A stretch of DNA of 64,000 bases from Mucilaginibacter ginsenosidivorax (lineage in GTDB: Bacteria > Bacteroidota > Bacteroidia > Sphingobacteriales > Sphingobacteriaceae): positions 5,890,001 to 5,954,000 of the forward strand of contig NZ_CP042437.1 in NCBI RefSeq assembly GCF_007971525.1, given 5' to 3'. Made by a program: the position numbers and the translations under genes. Shown here in pieces: positions 54,150 through 63,970 of the stretch (position 1 is its first letter; each line of letters starts with the position of its first letter). The notes under the pieces were generated by a model. It had not been told where the DNA came from. It saw nothing but the letters and a program-made list of their open reading frames with translations, and did no database searches.

Positions 54150-56459
54150 ATGGTCAGCAAAAAGATATTTGCCATTATTCCCATTGCTTTAATTTTATCT
54201 GCCGGTGTTCAGGCGCAGCTTTATAAGAATCCAAAAGCGCCTGTACAGGCCCGCGTAGCCGATTTGTTAAAACGGATGACCCTGGAAGAAAAAGTGGGGC
54301 AAATGAGCATGTCGTCGCTAAGCGAGGCAAGCAAAAGCAAAATTGCTTACGGCGTATTGGAGAGCCCTTTTACCAATGTTTATGATATTGCCCAACAATC
54401 CATTGCGGCTAAGAAATATTCGCGTGAGCATACCCGGCTGGGTATCCCGCCTATTCAAATTGGCGAATGTTTACATGGACAACTATCGGCCGGCGCCACT
54501 ACCTTCCCCCAGGCAATAGCGCAGGGCAGTACCTGGAACCCGGCGCTGATTGAGCAAATGGGCGCCACCATTGCTTACGAGGCATCCACATCGGGCGTTG
54601 ATGAAGCGCTTTCGCCGCTTTTTGATTTGATCAGGGATGCCCGCTATGGCCGGGTAGAGGAATGCTTTGCCGAAGACCCGTACCTGGTTGGCCAGTTAGG
54701 TTCGGCATTTGTAAGGGGCATGCAGGGCGATCCGGCTAAAACAAAAACAAGCTTTGCCTTTGATAAAGTAGTGTGTACCGGTAAACATTTTGCGGCTTAT
54801 AGCAAGCCAATTGCCGGTATTAACCTTGCCCCATCTGAACTTGGCGAGCGAGAGCTGCGATCAATGTTTTTGCCGCCGTTTAAGGCAGCAGTACAAGAGG
54901 CCAACATAGCGGCTATTATGCCGTCATATAATGAGATTGATGGCATCCCGGCCCACAGTAATGAATTTTTGCTGAAACAGATATTACGTAAGGAATGGGA
55001 TTTTAAAGGTTATGTTTTTTCGGATTATGGCGGCTTAAGTCAACTGTATAATTTTCACAAGGTGGCCAAAACCGCTTCGGATGCGGCACTGTTGGGAATC
55101 AAAGCCGGGGTAGACCTGGAAGCTTCACGCCCGGATGTATATAGCCATCTGATTGAACTGGTGAAGAGTGGTAAAATAAAGGAAGCGCAGATAGATACCG
55201 CCGTAACCCGTATCCTGACCATGAAATTTAAAGCAGGCCTTTTTGAAAAGCCGCTGCCAGATACTGCACGCATTAAAAGCAGGTTACACACCGAGGAACA
55301 TATCAAACTCTCGCAGCAAATAGCCGAAGAGTCTATCATCTTGTTAAAAAATGAAAAAAGCCTGTTGCCTTTAAATATCAGCAAATTGAAATCGATAGCT
55401 GTTATTGGCCCTAATGCCAATAAAGTGCAATATGGCGATTATAGCTTTACCCGCGATAACCTGTCGGGCGTTACTGTTTTGGAGGGGATAAAGCAGTTTG
55501 CAGGCAACAGTGTAAAAGTAAACTATGCCAAAGGCTGCGAGCTATCCGGACTGGACAAAAGCGGTTTTGACGAGGCTGTAAAAACTGCCAATGAAAGCGA
55601 CGCGGTTGTTGTGGTGCTTGGCACAACCAGCGTAGTATGGTCGGGTGTGGGTTGGAACGGGCAGGCGCCGGGTAACGAGCCTAAAGACCCTTTTACCTGC
55701 GGCGAGGGTTACGACGTAACCGACATTAACCCGCAAGGTGTTCAGCGCGAATTGTTGCAGGCGGTTTATAAAACCGGCAAACCAGTAATATTGGTATTGG
55801 TACACGGGCGACCATGGAGTATTAGTTGGGAAAAGGAAAATATCCCGGCTATTTTAGAAGCCTGGTACCCCGGCGAAAAAGGCGGCACTGCCATTGCCAA
55901 TATTCTTTTCGGGAAGGTAAATCCATCCGGCAGGTTAAACATGAGCGTACCTCAATCAACAGGGCATATCCCGGTATTTTATAACTACGTTAATTCGGCT
56001 AAGGGCATTAACCGCCAGCATGGCACCATTGAAAAACCGGGGCAGGATTATGTGTATTCGTCAACTGATCCTTTGTTTGCTTTTGGCTACGGCTTAAGTT
56101 ATACCTCGTTCCAATATGATAATTTAAAGGTATCTAAACTGGTATTTAGCAAAAATGAACAGGTAACTGTTTCTGTTGATGTAAAAAATACCGGAGCTGT
56201 TACCGGAAAGGAGGTGGTGCAGTTGTACCTGGGCAACAAAATAAATTCGATAAGTACCCCCGAAATGAGCTTAACCCGATTTAGCAAAATTGCCCTTGCC
56301 CCGGGTGAGGTAAAAACGGTGAATTTTACCATTAGCTATAAGGATTTAGCAATTTGGAACAGGCAAATGAAACTGGTTGCCGAGCCGGGTACCTTTGATG
56401 TAATGATTGCAAAAGCTGCCGATAATGTGGTGCTAAAAAAGCAGCTGGAATATAGATAG
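54150..56459 (+). CDS. bglX: GH3 family beta-glucosidase, exported
   Basis: The 769-residue protein has a signal peptide (ending GVQAQ) and the BglX-type GH3 layout. The (beta/alpha)8 domain contains the nucleophile segment GYVFSDYGG (D292) and KHFAAYSKP. The alpha/beta sandwich domain (about 400-610, with AVIGPNA and VLGTTSVVWSGVG) comes next. A fibronectin type III-like C-terminal domain follows (VTVSVDVKNTGAVTGKEVVQLYL). It removes terminal beta-glucose, or a related sugar, from oligosaccharides in the periplasm. Its last codons lie inside the 273-bp direct repeat made by the downstream insertion sequence, but the gene is complete. Confidence 0.93.
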   Translation: MVSKKIFAIIPIALILSAGVQAQLYKNPKAPVQARVADLLKRMTLEEKVGQMSMSSLSEASKSKIAYGVLESPFTNVYDIAQQSIAAKKYSREHTRLGIPPIQIGECLHGQLSAGATTFPQAIAQGSTWNPALIEQMGATIAYEASTSGVDEALSPLFDLIRDARYGRVEECFAEDPYLVGQLGSAFVRGMQGDPAKTKTSFAFDKVVCTGKHFAAYSKPIAGINLAPSELGERELRSMFLPPFKAAVQEANIAAIMPSYNEIDGIPAHSNEFLLKQILRKEWDFKGYVFSDYGGLSQLYNFHKVAKTASDAALLGIKAGVDLEASRPDVYSHLIELVKSGKIKEAQIDTAVTRILTMKFKAGLFEKPLPDTARIKSRLHTEEHIKLSQQIAEESIILLKNEKSLLPLNISKLKSIAVIGPNANKVQYGDYSFTRDNLSGVTVLEGIKQFAGNSVKVNYAKGCELSGLDKSGFDEAVKTANESDAVVVVLGTTSVVWSGVGWNGQAPGNEPKDPFTCGEGYDVTDINPQGVQRELLQAVYKTGKPVILVLVHGRPWSISWEKENIPAILEAWYPGEKGGTAIANILFGKVNPSGRLNMSVPQSTGHIPVFYNYVNSAKGINRQHGTIEKPGQDYVYSSTDPLFAFGYGLSYTSFQYDNLKVSKLVFSKNEQVTVSVDVKNTGAVTGKEVVQLYLGNKINSISTPEMSLTRFSKIALAPGEVKTVNFTISYKDLAIWNRQMKLVAEPGTFDVMIAKAADNVVLKKQLEYR

Positions 56460-56488
56460 GCTTAATTGCCGGTTGTTGATTAAGGCGA

Positions 56489-56535
56489 AAGGCTATAAGT
56501 GTTTAAAATGGTTTATTTTAAACACTTATAGCCTT
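56489..56535. terminator. bidirectional terminator between convergent genes (left copy)
   Basis: A perfect 21-bp stem (56489-56509 with 56515-56535) around a GGTTT loop follows the GH3 stop. It originally separated the GH3 gene from the convergent Gfo/Idh gene. The insertion duplicated it at 58593-58639. Confidence 0.85.
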
Positions 56536-56598
56536 AGCCAGTTGGATTACCATGAAATATTAAAATGCAATTTTAGTATTTTATGGTAGGTATTATAC

Positions 56599-56708
56599 CT
56601 ACACTATCTTCATCTCTTCCGCATTCCACTTAATTACCTTATTTTCAAAATAGCTATCGTTGCAAGCCAGGCAAGGGGCTGCAGCCCGGAAACCAAACAC
56701 GGCGTCCT
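56599..56708 (-). pseudogene. duplicated 3' end of the Gfo/Idh oxidoreductase gene
   Basis: These bases encode the same C-terminal residues (AVFGFRAAAPCLACNDSYF to the end) as the intact oxidoreductase at 58703-60094. They arose by the target duplication and are cut off from the rest of the gene by the insertion sequence. They are not expected to make a product. Confidence 0.9.
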
Positions 56709-58539
56709 CCTGAGTTTGACACCTAAAGGTCAAAAAAGTGCGAATCGGGCAAATGGGAGTGGTTTTTAGGTGAATTTTGAAAATTTGTATTGCGAAAACC
56801 ACTATTGACTGGTGGTGCGAAAACGGCGTAATTTGTGCAACCAAGCACAATGGCGACCTTAAAAATCGATCAGAAAGACGGCGAAAAATACGTTCGGATT
56901 GTAGAATCTTACCGGGACGAGTCCGGCGTGTCACGAATGCGCACATTGGCCAACCTGGGCAAGCTCGATGACAAGAAGATAGCATCCCTTAAACGGCTCG
57001 GTACTAAGCTTTACCAGGCGATGGGCGGCCCCCCCGAAGAGCTGACCGGCAATGGCATTACCGAGCAGGGACGTTATAACTACGGTTACGTACTGGCCTG
57101 CAAGCACATACTTTCATGGTATAAACTGGACAAATTGCTTGACCGCATCGGTAAGAAAGCAAAGCTTCGGTTTTCTTTAGTCAACACCATTTTGCTGATG
57201 CTATGCGAACGGCTGAACGAGCCGGCAAGCAAGCGCCGGACTTTCTTTAACCAGTCAGAGTACATTGGTTTGGAACAGGTTCCGCTACACCACCTGTACC
57301 GGACGCTGGATAAACTGGCGGACTGGAAGGAGCAGATACAGGAGCGGATCTATCAAACCGGGCGCGACCTTTTCAACCAGCGGCTGGATGTAGTGTTCTA
57401 CGATGTAACGACCTTCTACTTTGAAAGCGAACAGGAAACGGAAGGTCACCTGCGGCAGAAAGGGTTTTCTAAAGATGGCAAGATCGGAAACACACAAGTA
57501 CTGCTGGGTCTGCTTATCGATAAGGACAAACAGCCGGTGGGCTACCAGGTCTACAAAGGAGACCTGTTCGAGGGCCATACATTTAAAGAGGCTATTTCTT
57601 CATTAAAAAAGCGATACCAACTGGACCAGGTTATCGTAGTGGCTGATCGCGGCATGTTGTCCAAAGAGAATATCCAGGAACTAACCGAAAATCAGGGTTA
57701 TCAGTATATCCTGGGTGAAAAACTTAAAATGCTTCCCCATGCTATTCAGAAACCTTTACTCGAGTTGAAAAACTACAACAAGGAATGGATAATGAATGAG
57801 GAACGCAGCCTGATTGTAAAGTATACCGCTATTGAATATGAAGACCGCCTGATAATCGGTACATGGTCAGCCAGCAGAGCAGAAAAAGACCGCAAGGAAA
57901 GGGAAGAGCGGGTAACCAAAGCAGAATTGATGCAGCAAAACCCGTCATTACTTAAAAAGAAAGCATCACATTACTTTCTTAAAAATGACCAGCAAGAGAA
58001 ATACCTGCTCGACCAGCAAAAGATTGAGCGGCATCAGCAGTATGATGGATTCCTTGCAATCGCAACCAATGTAAGAGATATGGACACCGGTATCATACTC
58101 GATCATTACAAACACCTCTACCAGGTAGAACACGCTTTCCGCACCTTTAAAAGCTTTTTGGAAACCAGGCCCATGTTCCACTGGACAGATCAGCGCATAG
58201 AGGGACATATCTGCCTGTGTTATATGGCTTATACCTTTCAAATCTTTTTAAGCAATCAACTCAAAAAGAACAATACGCCGCTTTCAGAAAATGAGATCAG
58301 GCGGACATTAGACAAAATGCAGCTTAGCCTGGTGGAACAGGCAGGCCAACAATATTACCTCCGCTCGAAGCAAACTACCGAAACTGCCGCCCTGCTCAAA
58401 GTGATCGCCGCCCGGCCATTACCAGATATGTTTCATAATCGACAGATAGTCAATTACTTATAAAAATATGTATTGCGAAAAGCTAAACATAAACTAATTG
58501 ACTATCAGATATTTAACCAAAAATCGTGTCAAACTCAGG
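56709..58539 (+). mobile_element. IS1634-family insertion sequence
   Basis: The 1,831-bp element has 14-bp perfect terminal inverted repeats (CCTGAGTTTGACAC at 56709 and its complement ending at 58539). It encodes one transposase and is flanked by 273-bp direct repeats. It landed between the convergent GH3 and Gfo/Idh genes. The outermost base is ambiguous by one. Confidence 0.92.
56850..58463 (+). CDS. IS1634-family DDE transposase
   Basis: The protein is 537 residues from ATG 56850; an in-frame GTG at 56835 is less likely. The IS4-superfamily catalytic triad is D185 (FYDVTTFYF), D266 (VVADRGML) and E427 (YQVEHAFRTFKS), the last within the Y-(2)-R/H-(3)-E-(6)-K signature. The acidic residues and full length suggest an active enzyme. 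No second frame is needed. Both flanking repeats match, so the insertion seems recent. Confidence 0.93.
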   Translation: MATLKIDQKDGEKYVRIVESYRDESGVSRMRTLANLGKLDDKKIASLKRLGTKLYQAMGGPPEELTGNGITEQGRYNYGYVLACKHILSWYKLDKLLDRIGKKAKLRFSLVNTILLMLCERLNEPASKRRTFFNQSEYIGLEQVPLHHLYRTLDKLADWKEQIQERIYQTGRDLFNQRLDVVFYDVTTFYFESEQETEGHLRQKGFSKDGKIGNTQVLLGLLIDKDKQPVGYQVYKGDLFEGHTFKEAISSLKKRYQLDQVIVVADRGMLSKENIQELTENQGYQYILGEKLKMLPHAIQKPLLELKNYNKEWIMNEERSLIVKYTAIEYEDRLIIGTWSASRAEKDRKEREERVTKAELMQQNPSLLKKKASHYFLKNDQQEKYLLDQQKIERHQQYDGFLAIATNVRDMDTGIILDHYKHLYQVEHAFRTFKSFLETRPMFHWTDQRIEGHICLCYMAYTFQIFLSNQLKKNNTPLSENEIRRTLDKMQLSLVEQAGQQYYLRSKQTTETAALLKVIAARPLPDMFHNRQIVNYL

Positions 58540-58812
58540 AAAAAGCAGCTGGAATATAGATAGGCTTAATTGCCGGTTGTTGATTAAGGCGAAAGGCTAT
58601 AAGTGTTTAAAATGGTTTATTTTAAACACTTATAGCCTTAGCCAGTTGGATTACCATGAAATATTAAAATGCAATTTTAGTATTTTATGGTAGGTATTAT
58701 ACCTACACTATCTTCATCTCTTCCGCATTCCACTTAATTACCTTATTTTCAAAATAGCTATCGTTGCAAGCCAGGCAAGGGGCTGCAGCCCGGAAACCAA
58801 ACACGGCGTCCT
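58540..58812. repeat. right 273-bp direct repeat flanking the insertion sequence
   Basis: This is the second copy of 56436-56708. It begins with the last eight codons of the GH3 gene (58540-58563) as a relic, then the terminator stem (58593-58613 with 58619-58639), and then the native 3' end of the Gfo/Idh gene. Confidence 0.9.
58593..58639. terminator. terminator of the Gfo/Idh gene (right copy)
   Basis: The same 21-bp perfect stem as at 56489-56535 lies downstream of the minus-strand oxidoreductase stop at 58703. Confidence 0.8.
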
Positions 58813-60094
58813 CTACAACTGGTTTGCCTGTACGTATAGAATCAAAGAAGTTGGCAAAGTGATCATTTGATGCATTGTATCCTTCCGGGGCGCGGTAGCT
58901 TTCGCCCGGTAGCGTGGGCTGTTGCTGGTCTGCCTGCGAGAATCGTTTATTATAATCGTCCATTAACGCTTTTTGCTGAGCTTCTGTAAAAGTTGATAAC
59001 GAATCCCAGCCTCCGATGCCTGTAGCTACCGGCATTTTGTTTTTACGGATAGAAAAGTTGTCGTCGCCCATCAGGTCCATTACACCTTCCGAACCTACTA
59101 TTTTGGTGGTACTATGATCGCCCTCGCCACTGATGAAATTTACCCGTAGGGTTACCTGGAAGGCAGGATGTTCTTTGGTTTCGCCGTAGTGGATTACCGC
59201 GCTCATTACATCCGGCACATTGCGGCCATCTTTCCAGTACGCCAGATCGCCGATTGAGTAGATTCTTTCAGGTCCTTTGGAGCCGGTTATAAAGTGTATG
59301 CCGCTTAGCAGGTGAACAAAAAGGTCGCCTGCAACCCCGGTACCATACTCGCGGTAATTACGCCACCTGAAAAAACGCTTGCTGTCATAATCATATTTCA
59401 GTTTGGCGTTTGATTGAAATCTTGCCCAATCTACAGTCTGTGGCGATGCATCAAACGGAATAGTGTATTGCCAGGCCCCAAGTGCGCTTTGCCTGTTAAA
59501 AGATGCCTCGATAGAGTTGATTTTGCCAATGGCACCGGCTTCATATAACTCCTTTGCCTTTTTATAGGCAATGCTGCTTACCCGCTGGCTGCCAACCTGG
59601 AAAACCATTTTTGTTTCCTGCTGCGCCTTAATTTCGGCAAGGCCCTGGCTTATCTGGTGTACCATGGGCTTTTCGCTATAAACGGCTTTGCCGCTGCGCA
59701 TGGCATCAATGGCTATCTGGCTGTGCCAGTTATCGCTGGTTGCTATAATTACAGCATCTATATCCTTGCGGGCCAGTATTTCGCGATGATCGCCGGTGGT
59801 GAACAGGCTCGATCCGTAAAGTTCTTTAGCCCTGTCAAGGCGGCCCTTGTAAAGGTCGCAGCAGGCGGCCAGCTCAACACCGGGTACGGTTAACGCGGCC
59901 CTGGTATCGGCAAAACCCATAATGCCCATGCCGATGGTTGCAATCCGGATTTTATCATTGGGCCCCACGCGCTTTTCGGCACTCAGGATGCGGAGTTCAT
60001 TTTCTTCTTTGGCGGCCAGGCTATTAAGCGTAGCCGAAGTAAGCAAAACGGAAGCACCCAGGTGCTTAATAAATTTTCTGCGATCGGTTGACAT
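58703..60094 (-). CDS. Gfo/Idh/MocA family oxidoreductase, Tat-type signal
   Basis: The 463-residue protein starts with a twin-arginine-like signal (DRRKFIKHLGASVLLTS). The Rossmann motif GMGIMG at 55-60 and the family motif EKP at 141-143 follow, as in NAD(P)-dependent Gfo/Idh/MocA enzymes. The C-terminal domain contains EASFNRQS and GVAGDLFVHLLSGIHF. It should oxidise or otherwise modify a sugar or inositol-like substrate in the periplasm. The gene is intact even though an insertion sequence lies at its 3' end, because the target duplication gave back the last 36 codons. The neighbouring GH3 gene and phosphodiesterase gene suggest sugar breakdown. Confidence 0.9.
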   Translation of the reverse strand: MSTDRRKFIKHLGASVLLTSATLNSLAAKEENELRILSAEKRVGPNDKIRIATIGMGIMGFADTRAALTVPGVELAACCDLYKGRLDRAKELYGSSLFTTGDHREILARKDIDAVIIATSDNWHSQIAIDAMRSGKAVYSEKPMVHQISQGLAEIKAQQETKMVFQVGSQRVSSIAYKKAKELYEAGAIGKINSIEASFNRQSALGAWQYTIPFDASPQTVDWARFQSNAKLKYDYDSKRFFRWRNYREYGTGVAGDLFVHLLSGIHFITGSKGPERIYSIGDLAYWKDGRNVPDVMSAVIHYGETKEHPAFQVTLRVNFISGEGDHSTTKIVGSEGVMDLMGDDNFSIRKNKMPVATGIGGWDSLSTFTEAQQKALMDDYNKRFSQADQQQPTLPGESYRAPEGYNASNDHFANFFDSIRTGKPVVEDAVFGFRAAAPCLACNDSYFENKVIKWNAEEMKIV

Positions 60095-60251
60095 GGTAAT
60101 AAATTAAGTTTTAAATAATATTGGTACAAACCGCAAGGCGCGGTTACATAGGTTTGCAAGAGGCAATTTAGCAAACCAAAACTAAAATGCAACCAAAATT
60201 TATTTAATCCTTAATTTGTTAAGGAGGGCTGAAAATCGATGGTGGTTAATG

Positions 60252-60293
60252 AAAAACGGCAACAAATAAACTTTTGTACTTGTTGCCGTTTTT
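60252..60293 (-). terminator. terminator of the glycerophosphodiesterase gene
   Basis: A 13-bp stem (60252-60264 with 60281-60293) is followed on the minus strand by a run of T. It lies 30 bases past the stop of the gene at 60323. Confidence 0.8.
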
Positions 60294-60322
60294 TTGTGAG
60301 CTTTTCAATCCGCTTTAGTATG

Positions 60323-61138
60323 TTATCTCAGCCCTTTCTCCTTCAAAAATTTTACTAATAAGGCAGGATGATCTGTCTGCAGACCCTTTAGGCCTTTCTC
60401 TAACGCTTTGTTCCAGTCAGCCGGGCCCTCGCCGGCGCTTTGGATATCGGGCCAGGCCGGGATGTTGTATTTGGCTGCAAGGGCTACCATCTCACTGGTG
60501 TATTGATTGTATGAGCCATCAAGGATATCGGGCTGATACTTGTTGATAAAACTTTCCATAGCCGCCACCGTTTTAATGCTATCGGGCATGCTTAGCATCA
60601 GGGGCATTTTTGGTGCTGCCTTACGCCAGCCGGTAAACTGGGTAGCGCTGTTAATGTATACCAGTACTTGTTTTTCCATGCCATATTGTTTTATCATCTG
60701 GTAGGCTTGTTCCGGATCGGCGGCTTTAAAATCAAGGTAAATATTGATCTTGTTTTTGCAGGCTGTAAGTATCTGCTTAAAGGTAGGGATACGGTATACG
60801 GTTTTATCTGTGGTATCCTTGCTTTTTACCTTTAACTGTTCCAGTTCATCAAGGGTAAAATCTTTAACATTGCCTTTGCCATCGGTCATGCGGTTAATGG
60901 TGCCGTCGTGCATGCTCACCAACTCGCCGTCTTTAGTAGTGCGCAGGTCAATCTCTACATAGTCGGCCTCGTTCCTGATGGCTTCCTCATACGCTGCTAA
61001 GGTGTTTTCGGGGTAGATGACATGGTCTCCACGATGAGCAGCTACAATAAACTTATGTTTTGATTTTGGGGCAGGGTTTGGTGTAAACGAGGTTAGGCCT
61101 GCTATAAAGGCTATGATGGTGATAAACGAAAAATTCAT
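60323..61138 (-). CDS. glycerophosphodiester phosphodiesterase
   Basis: The 271-residue exported enzyme has a signal peptide (about 1-17) and the GDPD TIM-barrel motifs. These are AHRG (H35, R36), PEN (E44, N45), EIDLR (E62, D64) and HDGT (H77, D78), which together bind a divalent metal and the substrate. It hydrolyses glycerophosphodiesters to glycerol-3-phosphate and an alcohol, probably in the periplasm. Its stop is followed by a clear terminator, and it also has a terminator upstream at 61161-61184, so it seems to be a single-gene unit. Confidence 0.93.
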   Translation of the reverse strand: MNFSFITIIAFIAGLTSFTPNPAPKSKHKFIVAAHRGDHVIYPENTLAAYEEAIRNEADYVEIDLRTTKDGELVSMHDGTINRMTDGKGNVKDFTLDELEQLKVKSKDTTDKTVYRIPTFKQILTACKNKINIYLDFKAADPEQAYQMIKQYGMEKQVLVYINSATQFTGWRKAAPKMPLMLSMPDSIKTVAAMESFINKYQPDILDGSYNQYTSEMVALAAKYNIPAWPDIQSAGEGPADWNKALEKGLKGLQTDHPALLVKFLKEKGLR

Positions 61139-61160
61139 GATTATTGATTTAGTAAATAGT

Positions 61161-61184
61161 AAAGCCCGGTTTTAACCGGGCTTT
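61161..61184 (-). terminator. terminator of the phosphoesterase gene
   Basis: A perfect 24-base palindrome (AAAGCCCGGT core) lies 14 bases past the minus-strand stop at 61198. It has the form of a Rho-independent terminator. Confidence 0.75.
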
Positions 61185-61197
61185 TGGCTAATAAGGG

Positions 61198-63948
61198 TTA
61201 GTTAACTATTGTGCCCGATGTTTTTTTGCCTTTTTGCTTGTAATGATCGTTGCGCTCACGGTCTTCATCGTCCATATCAACGCCTTTTTTTATTTTGCGC
61301 CAGTTGGTGTTTTTGCTGTAACGCGCCATCGCCTTTTTGGTATCAAATACACGCGTATCGCTTGGTATAAAAGTATATGGGGTATAATCGGGCTTATCAG
61401 TAAAAAAATCCTGTAATAAGGTTGCCGTAACATCGTACTGGTTTACATAGGGTACATCCAACACGTTGTAAATGGTTTTTAATATCGAACCAAAATTGGC
61501 GTGTGTGTGGCTTACATAGCCTTTTTTAACATACGGACCAGCCAGTATCAGGATAGACCGGTGTGCATCCACATGATCGACGCCCCCCTGCGGATCATCC
61601 TCGGTAATAATCACCAGCATGTTTTTCCAGTATTTGGTGTGCGACAGAAAATCGAGCATGCGACCTACAGCCAGGTCGTTATCGGCCATGTACGATTGCC
61701 TGTACGGGTAGCCGTCTTTGGGCCTTATATCGGCTCCGTGGTCATTAGGAACCTGCATGGTTATCAGCGAAGGCATTTTCTTTTTACCGGTGATCCACAT
61801 TTTGGTAAACTCACTTTTAAATTGCTCAACACGGAATTGATCGGGAATGTTGGTGTTAAAACCGGCGTAGTTATGGCTGGTGCGTGTGTATAGTGCTTTT
61901 TGCATTGGCACCATAACAATATGGGCTGCACCGGTGTTGGTATCTTCCCATTCTTCGCGCACATGCGCGGTTTCGTTGGCTTCACCAAAATTATAAAAAT
62001 CTACATGCTTGCGCTCAAGGGCTTCCCACAGGCCGCCTGTTTCTGCATAGTCTTCGGGGTCCATACTCCCGGTTGAACCGGGAAAACGGCGGCCGGGGGC
62101 ATTTGAAAACAGTTTAGCGGTTTTGCTTACGTTGGAGTTGGCTTCCACCCATTCGTTGGGTATAACACCCATCATCCAGTGGTGGCCATGTATAGATGCA
62201 TCGCTATCGCAATAATAATTATCGCTAAAAGCATACTGTGCGGCTACCTTAATATGGTTGGGCGATACATTCAGGTTTGGGAACTGCATCCGGGTAGCAT
62301 CTGGCAAAGTATATTCGCAATGAACGCCGAAGCGTGCCAGGGTGCTATCGCCTTTGGCGTTTTTCATTTGCCCTAAAACCTCGTCGTAAGTGCGGTTTTC
62401 TTTGGTAATGTATACAATGTATTTGATGGGCGTAGACGAAGCGCCTGGCAATACCGGTAATGGGTTGCCGGTGGCGACAGCAGCCGGTTTACTTATGAAA
62501 GTATTACTGATAACTTGTTGAGTATACGAAGCCAGCTGTGCATTATCGGGCATGGTAACTTTTTGAAAAGTGCCTAACTGAATATCGCCGATGTAGGTGC
62601 CCTGCGGCGGGGCAACAAAACCATGGCCGCCGTTGGGGCCTGCGCCGTAACCACGGCACGATGTAATATAAAGCTCTTTTTCATCGGCCGATAACTTTAC
62701 CCTTGATGTTCCCCAGCCGGTTGGGATAAGACCTTTGGTGGTTTGGCTTGGGATATCAATTACAGCAACAGCGTTAAAGCCTAAAAGCGCTACGTACAAC
62801 GTTTTTTCATCTTTACTTAAGCTGATGCCGAAAGGTAACAACCCGCGGAATTTATCAATACGGGCATCAACTTTAATAGGAATATCGCCCAGCAGCTTAT
62901 GATTTTTGTAATCGATAATGGTGATATTGTCATTTGTGGCATTGGTAACATAGGCATATTGGCTGCCAACAGCTATTGAATTTGGGCTTGCACCACCGGT
63001 TACTTCGGCATCTTCCAGCATTTGGCCAACCTGGTGGCCGGTTTTGAATTTATTGATTACCTTGTTGGTGGCCAGGTTGATAGTGAAAACACTCATGGCC
63101 TCGGGCGAGGAAGGGCTGCCAACACCGGGAATCTTTCGGCCTTCAACGATAGTTCCTTCGCGCGATTCTTTAGTGTTATCGCCGTAAGGGTGCCTGGAAA
63201 TCATAATCGAATCGGCATTTTTAGGGGTGGCACCGGTTATTAGCGGGTAGGAATACATACCCACGTTGGCCACAAAAGCCGTTTTTTTATCGGGGCTTAA
63301 AGCCAGGCCAAATGGCTGGCGTCCTACGTTGACAGATGCGGTTATTTTTTTTGTTGCCAGGTTAATCCGCACCATGCGGAAGTTTCCTCTGTCCAGCACC
63401 AGTAACTCATTTTTATCGGCATTAAATAGCAGGTCGGATGTGAAGCTGTCGTCATAATCTTTATCGCCAACGCGGCCATTTAATGATAGCGAATCGGTTT
63501 TTATGAACTTTTCAACATCGTACACAATCACAGCGCCATTATCGCCACCACTCAGGTACAATGTTTTTGAATCGGGAGAAAAGGCTACACCCAAAAACGA
63601 ACCGTTAGATAAAGGGGAAGTTATCTTTTTATCGTATGAGGGTACCCTTAGGCTGCCCATAGTGGCAATATCGATAAGGGTGATAACACCATTATGCAGC
63701 GTTACCGCTTTTTTGCCATCGGGCGATACAGATAAGCCAAAAGGATCATGCGTTATGCGAATGGTTTGCCCGGCGGGTGTAATTAACCTGCCGCTGGGTA
63801 AAACAGATACGCCGGCAGTATCTATTTTACAGTATTGATCAATCCCCGGCACCTGTAAAATGTTTACCTGCTGCTTTTGGGCAAAGGCGTTAGGCATAAG
63901 CCCAATGCCCATTGCTAATGATAAAAGAAACTTGTTTTTAACTGGCAT
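61198..63948 (-). CDS. YncE-type beta-propeller fused to phosphoesterase domain
   Basis: The protein is about 916 residues from ATG 63948; an in-frame TTG at 63969 is less likely. A signal peptide (ending NAFAQ) is followed by YVTN-type propeller repeats (about 40-470, such as FGLSVSPDGKKAVTL, GVAFSPDSKTLYLSGG, YVTNATNDNITIID). A phosphoesterase domain of the alkaline-phosphatase-like/phospholipase C type completes it, with YIVYITKENRTYDEVLG, NYYCDSDASIHGHHWM, NDHGAD and ITEDDPQGGVDHVDAHRS. It is probably a periplasmic phosphoesterase; the substrate is unknown. It is separated from its neighbours by terminators on both sides. Confidence 0.88.
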   Translation of the reverse strand: MPVKNKFLLSLAMGIGLMPNAFAQKQQVNILQVPGIDQYCKIDTAGVSVLPSGRLITPAGQTIRITHDPFGLSVSPDGKKAVTLHNGVITLIDIATMGSLRVPSYDKKITSPLSNGSFLGVAFSPDSKTLYLSGGDNGAVIVYDVEKFIKTDSLSLNGRVGDKDYDDSFTSDLLFNADKNELLVLDRGNFRMVRINLATKKITASVNVGRQPFGLALSPDKKTAFVANVGMYSYPLITGATPKNADSIMISRHPYGDNTKESREGTIVEGRKIPGVGSPSSPEAMSVFTINLATNKVINKFKTGHQVGQMLEDAEVTGGASPNSIAVGSQYAYVTNATNDNITIIDYKNHKLLGDIPIKVDARIDKFRGLLPFGISLSKDEKTLYVALLGFNAVAVIDIPSQTTKGLIPTGWGTSRVKLSADEKELYITSCRGYGAGPNGGHGFVAPPQGTYIGDIQLGTFQKVTMPDNAQLASYTQQVISNTFISKPAAVATGNPLPVLPGASSTPIKYIVYITKENRTYDEVLGQMKNAKGDSTLARFGVHCEYTLPDATRMQFPNLNVSPNHIKVAAQYAFSDNYYCDSDASIHGHHWMMGVIPNEWVEANSNVSKTAKLFSNAPGRRFPGSTGSMDPEDYAETGGLWEALERKHVDFYNFGEANETAHVREEWEDTNTGAAHIVMVPMQKALYTRTSHNYAGFNTNIPDQFRVEQFKSEFTKMWITGKKKMPSLITMQVPNDHGADIRPKDGYPYRQSYMADNDLAVGRMLDFLSHTKYWKNMLVIITEDDPQGGVDHVDAHRSILILAGPYVKKGYVSHTHANFGSILKTIYNVLDVPYVNQYDVTATLLQDFFTDKPDYTPYTFIPSDTRVFDTKKAMARYSKNTNWRKIKKGVDMDDEDRERNDHYKQKGKKTSGTIVN

Positions 63949-63970
63949 AGATAAATTGTTTTTAACCAAA

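Larger units (their letters stand above)
56436..56708. repeat. left 273-bp direct repeat flanking the insertion sequence
   Basis: This segment repeats at 58540-58812 and appears identical by eye. It holds the last codons of the GH3 gene, a terminator hairpin and the last 36 codons of the Gfo/Idh gene. It is the target duplication of the IS1634-type element; IS1634 elements are known for long, variable target repeats. Confidence 0.9.

Noticed and set aside
56709..56985. 128-codon minus-strand frame (56599-56985) that fuses oxidoreductase residues to unrelated sequence
   Set aside because: Its C-terminal part is the duplicated end of the Gfo/Idh gene, and the rest is read from the insertion sequence on the wrong strand.
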